DNA of 64,000 nt from Micromonospora_J zhanjiangensis (GTDB lineage Bacteria > Actinomycetota > Actinomycetes > Mycobacteriales > Micromonosporaceae), in NCBI RefSeq assembly GCF_042650605.1, contig NZ_JBHSBN010000015.1:62001-126000 (forward strand). The letters run 5' to 3'. Every line of letters starts with the position of its first letter. Position 1 is the first letter of the stretch. The notes below the pieces were generated by a model. It did no database searches. It was not told the DNA's origin and saw only the letters and a list, made by a program, of their open reading frames with translations. Of this stretch, positions 6,766-14,235 are shown piece after piece. Made by a program: the position numbers and the translations under genes.

Positions 6766-8229
6766 CCCGAGGTGTTGATCGTCGGAGCCGGGCTTGTCGG
6801 CCTCTCGACGGCGATCGCGCTGCGGCAGACGGGAATCGACGTGCGCGTGGTGGAGCGGCACCCGGGTACGTCGATCCAGCCGAAGGCCCGGCGCTTCAAT
6901 TTCCGCACCATGGAGGTGTTCCGCTCGCAGGGAATCGCCCAGGAGGTCGCCGAGGCGGCCAAGGGGCTCGCCGACCACCAGGGCATGCGCGCCGGCCGTA
7001 CGCTCGTCGACGCGGAGCCGCTGCCGGCCCCGCCGCACATCGACTTCCGGGAGCTGCTGGAGCTCAGCCCCGAGCAGTCCTGCCTGGTGGCTCAGGACGC
7101 CCTCGAACCGGTGCTGCTCCGGCTGGCCCGCGAGCGGGGGGCCACCGTCGATTTCGACACCGAGGTGACCGGCCTCGCGCCGGGCGCCGACGAGGTCGTC
7201 GTACGCCTGCGGGAGCAGGAGCTCACCGTGCCGTACGTGATCGGGGCCGACGGCGCCCGCAGCGCCGTCCGGGAGCTGCTCGGCATCACCCGCAGCGGCG
7301 CCGGTGAGTTGAGCCGCGCGGTGACCGTCGACTTCGACGCCGACCTGGGCGACGTGACCCGTGGCCGCGAGTTCAACCTGTGTCAGGTCGAGACGCCGGG
7401 GGCGCCTGGCGCCTTCGCGTCCGTCGACGGCCACCACCGCTGGCTCTTCTACACCGGCGAGATCCTCCCGACGGACGCACCGGCCGAGCGCTGGGCGACG
7501 GTTCTGCGCACGGCAATCGGAAAGGACGACATCGACATCCACGTCCGCAGCGTCCAGGCGTGGCGACCGGCCGTACTGGTGGCCGACCGGTTCTCCGTCG
7601 GCCGGGTGTTCCTCGCCGGCGACGCGGCGCACGTGATGCCGCCGTTCGCCGCGCTGGGCGCCAACACCGGCATCCAGGACGGTGCCAACCTGGCCTGGAA
7701 ACTGGCGATGGTGCTGCGCGGCGAGGCCGGTCCGGCCCTGCTCGACACCTACCACGAGGAGCGCCACCCGGCCGGCACCTACGCCGCGGAGCAGTCCGCG
7801 GCGCGTACCGGTGGTCTACGGGAGATGGCCGAGCCGAAGGACGGCCTGGCGCACCCGTTCGCCCTGGTCACCGGCTACCGCTACGCCTCGGGTGCGCTCG
7901 TCGACGACGGCGCCGGTCCGCAGCCGATGGATCGCCTCTCGCTCGCCGGCCGCTCCGGGACCAGGGTGCCGCACGTCTGGCTGGCCGACGGCCGTTCCAC
8001 CCTGGACATCTGCGGGCGGGGATTCGGCCTGCTCACCGGCCCTTCCGGCGGCCCCTGGCTGGCCGCCGCCGGAGCAGCCGGCCTACCGGCCGCACAGGTG
8101 GCGAACTACTGCGTCGACAGCGGCGCGCTGCTGGTACGCCCGGACGGGATCGTCGCCTGGTCCGCGCCGGACGCCTCGGCGGCGGAACGGCTCACCGACG
8201 TCCTCGACGGACTGCTGCACCGGTCGTGA
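6748..8229 (+). CDS. FAD-dependent aromatic monooxygenase (PheA/TfdB, Rox-like)
   Basis: This 493-residue flavoprotein hydroxylase has three diagnostic motifs: the Rossmann GxGxxG in VLIVGAGLVGLSTAIALRQ, the DG motif in VIGADGARSAVRELLGI, and the GD motif in VFLAGDAAHVMPPFAALGAN. A thioredoxin-like C-terminal region follows. Enzymes of this class hydroxylate phenols or polyketides using NAD(P)H and O2; several inactivate antibiotics such as rifamycins and tetracyclines. Control by the divergent TetR fits either detoxification or catabolism. ATG 6748 has no ribosome-binding site and is probably leaderless. Part of its 3' region is duplicated at 4796-4868. Confidence 0.92.
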   Translation: MNVRRTPEVLIVGAGLVGLSTAIALRQTGIDVRVVERHPGTSIQPKARRFNFRTMEVFRSQGIAQEVAEAAKGLADHQGMRAGRTLVDAEPLPAPPHIDFRELLELSPEQSCLVAQDALEPVLLRLARERGATVDFDTEVTGLAPGADEVVVRLREQELTVPYVIGADGARSAVRELLGITRSGAGELSRAVTVDFDADLGDVTRGREFNLCQVETPGAPGAFASVDGHHRWLFYTGEILPTDAPAERWATVLRTAIGKDDIDIHVRSVQAWRPAVLVADRFSVGRVFLAGDAAHVMPPFAALGANTGIQDGANLAWKLAMVLRGEAGPALLDTYHEERHPAGTYAAEQSAARTGGLREMAEPKDGLAHPFALVTGYRYASGALVDDGAGPQPMDRLSLAGRSGTRVPHVWLADGRSTLDICGRGFGLLTGPSGGPWLAAAGAAGLPAAQVANYCVDSGALLVRPDGIVAWSAPDASAAERLTDVLDGLLHRS

Positions 8230-8235
8230 CCTCGT

Positions 8236-8265
8236 GGCGCGGCCGGGCCGGGGCCCGGCCGCGCC
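8236..8265 (+). terminator. Strong hairpin terminator after the monooxygenase
   Basis: A perfect 14-bp inverted repeat (GGCGCGGCCGGGCC and its complement around two bases) starts 7 bp after the stop codon. Confidence 0.75.
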
Positions 8266-8266
8266 G

Positions 8267-8440
8267 TCAGGCATCGACGTCGACGTCGACGAAGGCGACC
8301 AGATCGAGGTCGCTGACGCAGGGGATGTAGTCACCAGTCGCCAGAGTCCCCGCGACAAGCACATCTGTGACCCATTGCGGCGCCTCAAGCCGTCTGCTGA
8401 ACCCCAGGACGGCCGGCGGCGAGGTGAACACGACGGCGGC
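8267..8440 (-). pseudogene. Truncated nucleotidyltransferase-like gene fragment
   Basis: Between a TAG at 8441 and a TGA at 8267 the minus strand reads PPAVLGFSRRLEAPQW followed by VTDVLVAGTLATGDYIPCVS and DLDLVAFVD. The pattern G(T/S)LATGDY-x4-SDLDLVA is that of the catalytic Gly-Ser/Thr...Asp-x-Asp core of nucleotidyltransferases such as aminoglycoside adenylyltransferases. Only ~57 residues remain, the frame ends right after the catalytic aspartates, and no convincing start exists. It is therefore read as a decayed fragment. Confidence 0.45.
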
Positions 8441-8475
8441 CTAATAGCACCGGCCCGGCAAGTGTGGTGGGGTGG

Positions 8476-8943
8476 TCAGGCGCGCGTCAGTTCGGCGATC
8501 AACTCGTCGTCCTCCTTGGCGCCTGTCGGGCGAAAGCCCATGGAGGTGTAGAGGGCGGCGGCCTGGGTGTTGTCGGGGTGGTAGCTGAGGCGGATCGGGT
8601 GGCCAGCGGTGGCGAGCCAGTCGGCGAGGGTACGCACGGCAGCCCGGCCGACGCCCCGGCCTTGCTCGGCCGCGTCGATCACCATGCCGCCGATCCAGCG
8701 GGAATCGTCGTCGTCCACGCCCCACATGACGTGCCCGACCACCGTCTCGTCCGCGTACACAGCCAGCGACGTCCAGACGTCCGATCGCATAGTCAGCAGC
8801 AGGTAGCGGGCGGCCAGAGCGGCCACCCAGGCGCGCTGGTCGTCGCGGGGCACGATGTCCGCCACGGCCCGCCAGTTGTCGTCGTCCACCGGCCGCAGGG
8901 TCACGTGCCGGCCGGCACGGTCACGCAGCTCAGAATTGATCAT
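8476..8943 (-). CDS. GNAT family N-acetyltransferase
   Basis: This 155-residue single-domain GNAT protein has the acetyl-CoA pyrophosphate loop EQGRGVGRAAV in motif A, preceded by WIGGMVIDA, and a C-terminal NTQAAALYTSMGFRPTGAKEDDELI segment. The N-terminal VTLRPVDDDNWRAVADI is like BltD/spermidine-type acetyltransferases. It transfers an acetyl group from acetyl-CoA to an amine; the substrate is unknown. It stands alone on the minus strand, divergent from the LysR gene, with a 262-bp gap between their starts. Confidence 0.9.
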   Translation of the reverse strand: MINSELRDRAGRHVTLRPVDDDNWRAVADIVPRDDQRAWVAALAARYLLLTMRSDVWTSLAVYADETVVGHVMWGVDDDDSRWIGGMVIDAAEQGRGVGRAAVRTLADWLATAGHPIRLSYHPDNTQAAALYTSMGFRPTGAKEDDELIAELTRA

Positions 8944-9205
8944 GTGACTGAGCCTAGACGCAGCTCATCCGTGGGACGACGAGGTTCCGGCGGCGCTGCC
9001 GCTGGGCTTGGCACCACGTTTCGCGGCACACCACGCCACGCCCGTGCAGCTCAGACCATCCCGCCGGACCGCCAACCTCCGGCATCACCCCGTACGTGTT
9101 CCGACACGACGGGCCGACCGCGGCGCACGTGGCTTTGCGACACGATCAAGCGTCGGTCAGCTGCCGTTAAGCTGATTTGAACGATTGGAAGGGGGTCGTC
9201 TGCCG

Positions 9206-10114
9206 ATGGAACGCCAAGAGATCGAAACGTTTCTGACGCTCTCCGAGGAGTTGCACTTCGGCCGGACCGCCCAACGCCTTCGGATCACGCCGGCGCGTGT
9301 CACGCAGATCATCCAGAAGCTGGAACGCCAGATCGGTGCGCCCCTGTTCGCCCGAACCAGCCGGACGGTGCGCCTGACCGATCTCGGCCGGCAGTTGAAC
9401 ACCGACCTGACGCCGCATCACCTCGGCATCCTGGCGGCCATACAGCGAGCCACGGCAGCGGGCCGCGGCGTCCGCGGTGTGCTACGGCTGGGCTTTCTCG
9501 GCCCGGCGTCCGCAGATCGGCTGTCCGCGCTCATCGAGCAGTTCGCCCAGGCGTATCCGGCGGCGAGCGCGCGGATCGTGCTCGAGGTCGAGGTGGGCAA
9601 CCATCTACAGCCCTTGCGGAACGACCGGGTCGATGTCGTCGCGACACACCTGCCGGTACGGGAACCCGACATCACCGTCGGACCGGTGATCCTGCGCGAG
9701 CGGCAGATGGTGGCCGTTCCCGCGAACCACCCGTTGGCTGGCCAGGACGCGGCGTCACTGGAGGATCTCATCGGCGAGACAGTGGTGACTCTGGGCGAGT
9801 CGGCACCCAGGTACTGGGTCGAACATTTCATGCCGCCACACACTCCGTCGGGTCGACCGATCACGTACTCCCTTCAGGTTGACACCATCCAGGCAGGCCT
9901 GGCACTGTGCGGCGCCGGCAAGTGCGTCGCCCTCGTCGTCGAACAGATGGCACGCTTCTATCCACGGCGGGACGTCGTGTACCTGCCGCTTATCGACGCG
10001 CCGCTCGGTGAGATCGCCATGGTCTGGTCGACGACGACCCAGAAGACTGAACTCGTTCACGCGCTGGCAGAGACGGCCGTGAACGCGGGAGTTGTCGGAC
10101 CTGAGGTCGGGTAG
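9206..10114 (+). CDS. LysR family transcriptional regulator
   Basis: This 302-residue protein has the LysR helix-turn-helix MERQEIETFLTLSEELHFGRTAQRL followed by ITPARVTQIIQKLERQIG and a periplasmic-binding-protein-like effector domain (LRLGFLGPASADRLSALIEQF). ATG 9206 is chosen over a TTG at 9185 because it opens the canonical N-terminus and has a GGAAGGGGG element upstream. The VOC gene 120 bp downstream is on the same strand, with an AT-rich inverted repeat between them. That makes the VOC gene, not a divergent one, the likely target. Confidence 0.92.
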   Translation: MERQEIETFLTLSEELHFGRTAQRLRITPARVTQIIQKLERQIGAPLFARTSRTVRLTDLGRQLNTDLTPHHLGILAAIQRATAAGRGVRGVLRLGFLGPASADRLSALIEQFAQAYPAASARIVLEVEVGNHLQPLRNDRVDVVATHLPVREPDITVGPVILRERQMVAVPANHPLAGQDAASLEDLIGETVVTLGESAPRYWVEHFMPPHTPSGRPITYSLQVDTIQAGLALCGAGKCVALVVEQMARFYPRRDVVYLPLIDAPLGEIAMVWSTTTQKTELVHALAETAVNAGVVGPEVG

Positions 10115-10125
10115 CTCCGCGCTTC

Positions 10126-10150
10126 GATCATTAACCAGAGCTTAATGATC
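10126..10150. promoter_or_regulatory. Inverted repeat between LysR gene and VOC gene
   Basis: GATCATTAA-N7-TTAATGATC is a perfect 9-bp inverted repeat, strikingly AT-rich for this genome and ending 84 bp before the VOC start. Its T-N11-A core resembles a LysR box. Confidence 0.6.
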
Positions 10151-10234
10151 CTGGTCGAGGTCGTCGTTGATCCGGGCAGGCGCCTGCCCGAGGCTGAAGA
10201 CCTCCGACAGCTCAGTGAGAGAAAGGCACCGGTT

Positions 10235-10666
10235 ATGCAGTTCACGTTGATCGGAATGGCGGTGGCGGCGGAGAACCCGGCCGCGAGCGCGGCATGGTTC
10301 GCCGAGCATTTCGGGTTCAAGGTCGGGATAGATCTGGGCTGGTACGCGAGCACGCAGCATGCTGATCATCCGACCGTGAGCCTGGACTTCGTGCAGCGGG
10401 ATCACCAGTCGTGGCCGCGGGCGACCCAGGGCAAGGCCGTGGTCGGCACGCTGATGGCGTTCCTGGTCGCCGATGTAGACACCGAGTACGAACGGTTGCG
10501 TGCGGCGGGTCTGGAGGTGGTCATGCCACTGGTGACCGAGCCCTGGGGCCAGCGCCGGTTCCAGGTCGCGGGTCCCGACGGGCTTCTCGTCGAAGTGCTG
10601 CAGATGGTGGCTGCGGATCCACGCTGGCTTGCCGAGAACGGTCTGGCCGTAGCGGCGACGCCTTGA
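10235..10666 (+). CDS. VOC (glyoxalase/bleomycin-resistance fold) family protein
   Basis: This 143-residue protein has paired beta-alpha-beta-beta-beta modules: MQFTLIGMAVAAENPAASAAWFAEHFGFKV in the first half and LMAFLVADVDTEYERLRAAGLEVV then PLVTEPWGQRRFQVAGPDGLLVEVLQ in the second. VOC proteins are metal-dependent dioxygenases, isomerases or drug-binding proteins; the exact activity is not readable here. ATG 10235 follows a GAGAGAAAGG ribosome-binding element; the frame is open further upstream, but that part overlaps the inverted repeat. It is probably controlled by the upstream LysR protein. Confidence 0.88.
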   Translation: MQFTLIGMAVAAENPAASAAWFAEHFGFKVGIDLGWYASTQHADHPTVSLDFVQRDHQSWPRATQGKAVVGTLMAFLVADVDTEYERLRAAGLEVVMPLVTEPWGQRRFQVAGPDGLLVEVLQMVAADPRWLAENGLAVAATP

Positions 10667-10734
10667 TGATCAAGGCGGCTCGGCTGCGGTTGCGTCCACC
10701 GACCCGGAGCCAGGCAGAAGAGCCCAGGCGGTGT

Positions 10735-10811
10735 TGGTGGGGCGGACGGGACTCGAACCCGTGACCGATCGATTATGAGTCGACTGCTCTAACCGGCTGA
10801 GCTACCGCCCC
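10735..10811 (-). tRNA. tRNA with CAT anticodon (tRNA-Met, elongator type)
   Basis: A complete cloverleaf is seen. The acceptor GGGGCGG pairs with CCGCCCC, the D-arm is GCTCAGCCGGTTAGAGC, the anticodon loop CTCATAA has a 5-bp stem, the T-loop is TTCGAGT, and an encoded CCA tail follows discriminator A. A CAT anticodon could also belong to a lysidine-modified tRNA-Ile2; the sequence alone does not fully exclude that. Confidence 0.93.
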
Positions 10812-10854
10812 CCTGCCGGGCGAAAGCCTAACCTACCGACGCCTCGAATCCGGC

Positions 10855-11316
10855 TCACGCCAGGCCCGTCGCGCCGGATTCAGCGTCCAGCGCCTCGATC
10901 AACTGAGGCAGCCAACCGGCCCGGTGCGCGATGCTCAGGTGGTTGGCGTAGTCGCGGGAGGTCACGATCAGGCCGCCCCGGACCCGGAGTACGAAAATCG
11001 CGTCCGCGGTGAACTCCCGGCCGGTGTCGAGCATCCGGAAGTGCTGGGTGACCTCGCCGATCACCACCTCGGGATCGGTGGTCTCGTGGATCGCGAGCAC
11101 CCCGGGACGCATCCGGAGTGGACCGTCGGCGGCTTGGGCGAAGTGTCGGCGGATCGCCGCCCGGCCCTCGATCCGGCGGGCCGGGCCGGGCGGCGCGAAC
11201 GGGTGCTCGACCAGGCAGTCCTCGGCGTACAGGTCGGGAAGTTGGGCGAGGTTCCAGGTGGCGATGCCATGGGTGAGGCGTTCGAAGACCTCGCGGGGGC
11301 TGCTGGGCGCGGGCAT
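10855..11316 (-). CDS. SnoaL/NTF2-like fold protein
   Basis: This 153-residue protein of the nuclear transport factor 2-like/SnoaL type has PREVFERLTHGIATWNLAQLPDLYAEDCLVEHPFAPPG as its N-terminal helices and first strand, and FRMLDTGREFTADAIFVLRVRGGLIVTSRDYANHL as the curved sheet. Relatives include polyketide cyclases, limonene-epoxide hydrolase and small ligand-binding proteins. ATG 11316 has an AAGGAGG ribosome-binding site. It is divergent from a TetR gene with paired palindromes between, so its expression is probably ligand-inducible. The reaction is unknown. Confidence 0.85.
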   Translation of the reverse strand: MPAPSSPREVFERLTHGIATWNLAQLPDLYAEDCLVEHPFAPPGPARRIEGRAAIRRHFAQAADGPLRMRPGVLAIHETTDPEVVIGEVTQHFRMLDTGREFTADAIFVLRVRGGLIVTSRDYANHLSIAHRAGWLPQLIEALDAESGATGLA

Positions 11317-11352
11317 GGCCGCCTCCTTGTCGACGGATGGGCCGAATAGAAT

Positions 11353-11395
11353 CGGAGCCGTGACTCCGCTAAAAATATACGGACTGATCACTCCG
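11353..11395. promoter_or_regulatory. Paired CGGAG-N6-CTCCG operators between SnoaL-like and TetR genes
   Basis: CGGAG-N6-CTCCG at 11353-11368 is perfect, and CGGAC-N6-CTCCG at 11380-11395 differs by one base. They flank the AT-rich AAAAATATA promoter core of the divergent pair, as expected for a TetR-type repressor binding two sites. Confidence 0.6.
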
Positions 11396-11421
11396 GTTGT
11401 CCAGACCCCGGGTGCACGGAG

Positions 11422-11979
11422 ATGAGCGGGCGACCGATGCGGGCCGACGCCCGGCGCAACCGGGCCCGGCTGCTGGAGGTGGCCGACGAGGTCTTCGCCG
11501 AGCGCGGCACCGGCGCCTCGACCGAGGAGATCGCTCGCGCTGCCGGGGTCGGCATCGGCACCGTCTTCCGGCATTTCCCCACCAAGGAGGCGCTGCTGGA
11601 GGCGGTCCTGGTCGCCCGGCTGCACCGGATCGCCGCCGACGCGCAGGCGCTGCGCGACGCTGACGATCCGGGCGGCGCGTTCTTCGGATTCCTCACCGGG
11701 ATGGTCGAGACCGCGGCCACCAAGACCGCGTACACCGACGCGCTGGCCGCCGCCGGGATCGACGTCGGCGACGCGATCGCACCGGTCCGGGCCGAACTGC
11801 GGTCCGCGCTCGGCGAGCTGCTGGACCGGGCCCAGCGGGCCGGCGCGGTCCGGACGGACATCGGCCTGCCCGAGTTGTTCGCCCTGCTGGTCGGGATGTC
11901 CCGGGCCGCCGAGCACACCCCGGACCGGACGGTCCAGGCCCGCACCCTGGCGGTGCTGCTGGACGGACTCCGGGCCTGA
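11422..11979 (+). CDS. TetR/AcrR family regulator
   Basis: This 185-residue protein has the TetR helix-turn-helix RADARRNRARLLEVADEVFAERGTGASTEEIARAAGVGIGTVFRHFPTKEALLEAV and a TetR_C-type helical ligand domain (LDRAQRAGAVRTDIGLPELFALLVGMSRAAEH). It probably represses the divergent SnoaL-like gene and itself through the paired CGGAG repeats. An alternative start at ATG 11437 (MRADARRN) is possible; the first ATG is preceded by GGAG but very closely. Confidence 0.92.
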   Translation: MSGRPMRADARRNRARLLEVADEVFAERGTGASTEEIARAAGVGIGTVFRHFPTKEALLEAVLVARLHRIAADAQALRDADDPGGAFFGFLTGMVETAATKTAYTDALAAAGIDVGDAIAPVRAELRSALGELLDRAQRAGAVRTDIGLPELFALLVGMSRAAEHTPDRTVQARTLAVLLDGLRA

Positions 11980-12047
11980 CCGGCCGTGTCCGGTCACGCC
12001 GCTGGCGGGAATCGCGTTGCCGCGTACCGCGGTGGGCCCTAACCTCC

Positions 12048-12956
12048 GTGGGCGTGGACGGCAAGGGATCGCGGCGGGAGATCGCCCGGCGGACCGTGGC
12101 GGCGGTCGAGGCCGGCGGCTACCAGACGGCCGACGGCGTGCCGGTGCGGGTCGGCGACGCGGTGGCCCGCGCGCTGGCCGGCACCCGGCTGTACCTGCCC
12201 GACGACCCGCTCCCGGCCGCCGGACCCGCCCCGACCGACCCGCGACCAGCAGCCGCCGGACCCGCGCCGACCGACGCGCGACCGCCGGCCGCCGGACCCG
12301 CGTCGGTGCGGGAGCAGACCCCGGCCGCCGCCGTGGTCGAGGTGACCGACGAGACCACCCTGGCCGCCGGGCGCCGGCTCGGTCCGGGTACGGCGTGCCT
12401 GGTCTTCGCCTCCGCCAAGAACCCGGGCGGCGGGTTCCTCGGCGGTGCCCGCGCCCAGGAGGAGGACATCGCCCGCGCCTCCGCCCTGTACGCCTGCCTG
12501 CTGCGCGCCGAGGAGTTCTACGCCTTCCACCGGCAACAGGACGACCTGCGCTACAGCGACCGGGTGATCTACTCCCCCGACGTGCCGGTGATCCGGGACG
12601 ACCGGGCCCGGCTGATCGAGCCGTACCCGTTGAGTTTCCTGACCGCGGCGGCGCCCAACCTCGGCGCGATCCGGAACAACCGGCCGGAGCTGGCGGCGGA
12701 CGTACCGGCGGTGTTGCGGCGGCGGGCCGCACGGGTGCTCGCGGTGGCCGCCGCGCACGGGCACCGCGGGCTGGTGCTCGGCGCCTGGGGGTGCGGGGTG
12801 TTCCGGAACGACCCGGCCACCGTGGCGGCCGCGTTCGCCGACGCGCTGCGCGAGGTGGACCGGTTCGACCGGGTCACCTTCGCGGTCTGGGACCGGGCCG
12901 CCGACTCGCCCACCCGGCGGGCCTTCGAGCAGGTCTTCACGGGCGCCGCCCGGTGA
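12048..12956 (+). CDS. TIGR02452/microbial poly(ADP-ribose) glycohydrolase-like protein
   Basis: This 302-residue macrodomain-type protein carries the PARG signature GGG-x7-QEE (NPGGGFLGGARAQEEDIARAS). The N-terminal helical segment (SRREIARRTVAAVEAGGYQT) and C-terminal LVLGAWGCGVFRNDPATVA are typical of the TIGR02452 family. Such proteins hydrolyse ADP-ribose polymers or release ADP-ribose. A Pro/Ala-rich insertion near residues 56-90, made of repeated AAGPAPTD units, separates the N-terminal helix from the catalytic fold and looks like a linker. The start is a GTG at 12048. Its 3' end overlaps the convergent FAD oxidoreductase gene by 20 bp. Confidence 0.85.
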   Translation: MGVDGKGSRREIARRTVAAVEAGGYQTADGVPVRVGDAVARALAGTRLYLPDDPLPAAGPAPTDPRPAAAGPAPTDARPPAAGPASVREQTPAAAVVEVTDETTLAAGRRLGPGTACLVFASAKNPGGGFLGGARAQEEDIARASALYACLLRAEEFYAFHRQQDDLRYSDRVIYSPDVPVIRDDRARLIEPYPLSFLTAAAPNLGAIRNNRPELAADVPAVLRRRAARVLAVAAAHGHRGLVLGAWGCGVFRNDPATVAAAFADALREVDRFDRVTFAVWDRAADSPTRRAFEQVFTGAAR

Positions 12957-14235
12957 CCGTCCGTGGGCGCCACGGCTGGGCGGAAGGGCGGCGCAGCGCG
13001 GCGATGATCGCGCCGGCGGCGCGCCAGCCGCTGGCCAGGGCGCCCTGGATGGACGGACTGTCCCGGTGGTCACCGGCCACGTACAGGCCGTCGCCGAGGG
13101 TGACCGGCCGGCGCAGCCGTCCGCGCGGCGGTGGCGCGGCGGGCAGCGCGTCCGGGATCGACACCGTCTCCAGGTGGTTCCAGTCGGCGGTGGGCCGGCC
13201 GTAGAGGCGGGCCAGTTCGGCGCGGATCAACGGTTCGGGCTGGGCGGCGGCGCCGACCACGGAGGTGGCCACCAGGTGCCGGCCGGCCGGCGCGTACGTC
13301 GGTGCGGCCCGGCTGGGCACGACGGTGTTCGCCACCAGTTCCCGGCGGTCGCCGTCGAGCAGCAGGATCGGCTCGTCCAGCGGCGGCTCGGCGGTGCAGT
13401 GGTAGTAGGTGGTCAGCGAATGCGTCCGGACCGGATCCAGCGCGGGCAGCAGCCTGATCGCGGTGGGCGGGTCGACCGCCACCAGGACCGCCCGGCAGCG
13501 CAGTTCGCCGCCGGTGGTGCGGACCAGTCCGGGTGCGACGGCGGTGACCCGGGTGCCCAGGTCGATCAGGGAGGTCGGCAGCGGGGCGGCGATCGCCCGG
13601 GGCAGCGCCGCCATGCCGTCGGCCGGCAGGCCGATCCGGCCGCGGGCGAACGAGCGCAGGATCATCGCGAGGACGTGGCTGGAGGTGGCCAGTTCCCGTT
13701 CGGCGAGGACGCCGGACAGGAACGGCCGGAGCAACTCCTCGACGAACGCGTCGGACAGGCCGGCCCGGCGCAGCGCGCGTTCGGCGTCGACCTCCGGTTC
13801 GGCCAGCAGCCGGGCCGGCGACGCGGTGGCGTACCGGGTGGCCAGCGCGGCGAACCGGAGCCGGTCGGCGAGGCTGCCCACGCCGGCCAGCGCCGTGCGC
13901 CCGGCGGTGACCGGCTCGCGGAGGGGGTTGGCCAGCCGGTGCAGGTGTTCGCCCCGGCGGACCAGCACCCCGGAGGTGAAGAAGCCGAGGTTCAGCGTGG
14001 CCAGGTCGAGCAGCGTGCCGAGCCGGGGATAGGCGGTGTTGAGCACCTGGAAGCCACGGTCCAGGCGGTAGCCGTCGACGACGTCGGTGGCCACCCGACC
14101 GCCGAGCCGGTCGGCGGCCTCGACCAGCCGCCACGGGATCCCGGCCCGGTGCAGCCGTCGGGCTGCGGCGACCCCGGCCAGCCCACCGCCGACGATGACG
14201 ACGTCCTGGTCATTGCTCGTGCGTGGCCCGGTCAC
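12937..14235 (-). CDS. FAD-dependent amine oxidase/phytoene desaturase-like oxidoreductase
   Basis: This 432-residue flavoprotein begins QDVVIVGGGLAGVAAARRLHRAGIPWRLVEAADRLGGRVATD, the dinucleotide-binding motif and its GRV extension seen in amine oxidases, protoporphyrinogen oxidases and carotenoid desaturases. It ends with the FAD-contacting GDGLYVAGDHRDSPSIQGALASGWRAA. The substrate is unknown. Its start overlaps the 3' end of the MMPL transporter gene by 26 bp, so the two are co-transcribed and may act on the same lipid or terpenoid. That last point is inferred from coupling only. Confidence 0.88.
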   Translation of the reverse strand: MTGPRTSNDQDVVIVGGGLAGVAAARRLHRAGIPWRLVEAADRLGGRVATDVVDGYRLDRGFQVLNTAYPRLGTLLDLATLNLGFFTSGVLVRRGEHLHRLANPLREPVTAGRTALAGVGSLADRLRFAALATRYATASPARLLAEPEVDAERALRRAGLSDAFVEELLRPFLSGVLAERELATSSHVLAMILRSFARGRIGLPADGMAALPRAIAAPLPTSLIDLGTRVTAVAPGLVRTTGGELRCRAVLVAVDPPTAIRLLPALDPVRTHSLTTYYHCTAEPPLDEPILLLDGDRRELVANTVVPSRAAPTYAPAGRHLVATSVVGAAAQPEPLIRAELARLYGRPTADWNHLETVSIPDALPAAPPPRGRLRRPVTLGDGLYVAGDHRDSPSIQGALASGWRAAGAIIAALRRPSAQPWRPRTVTGRRP

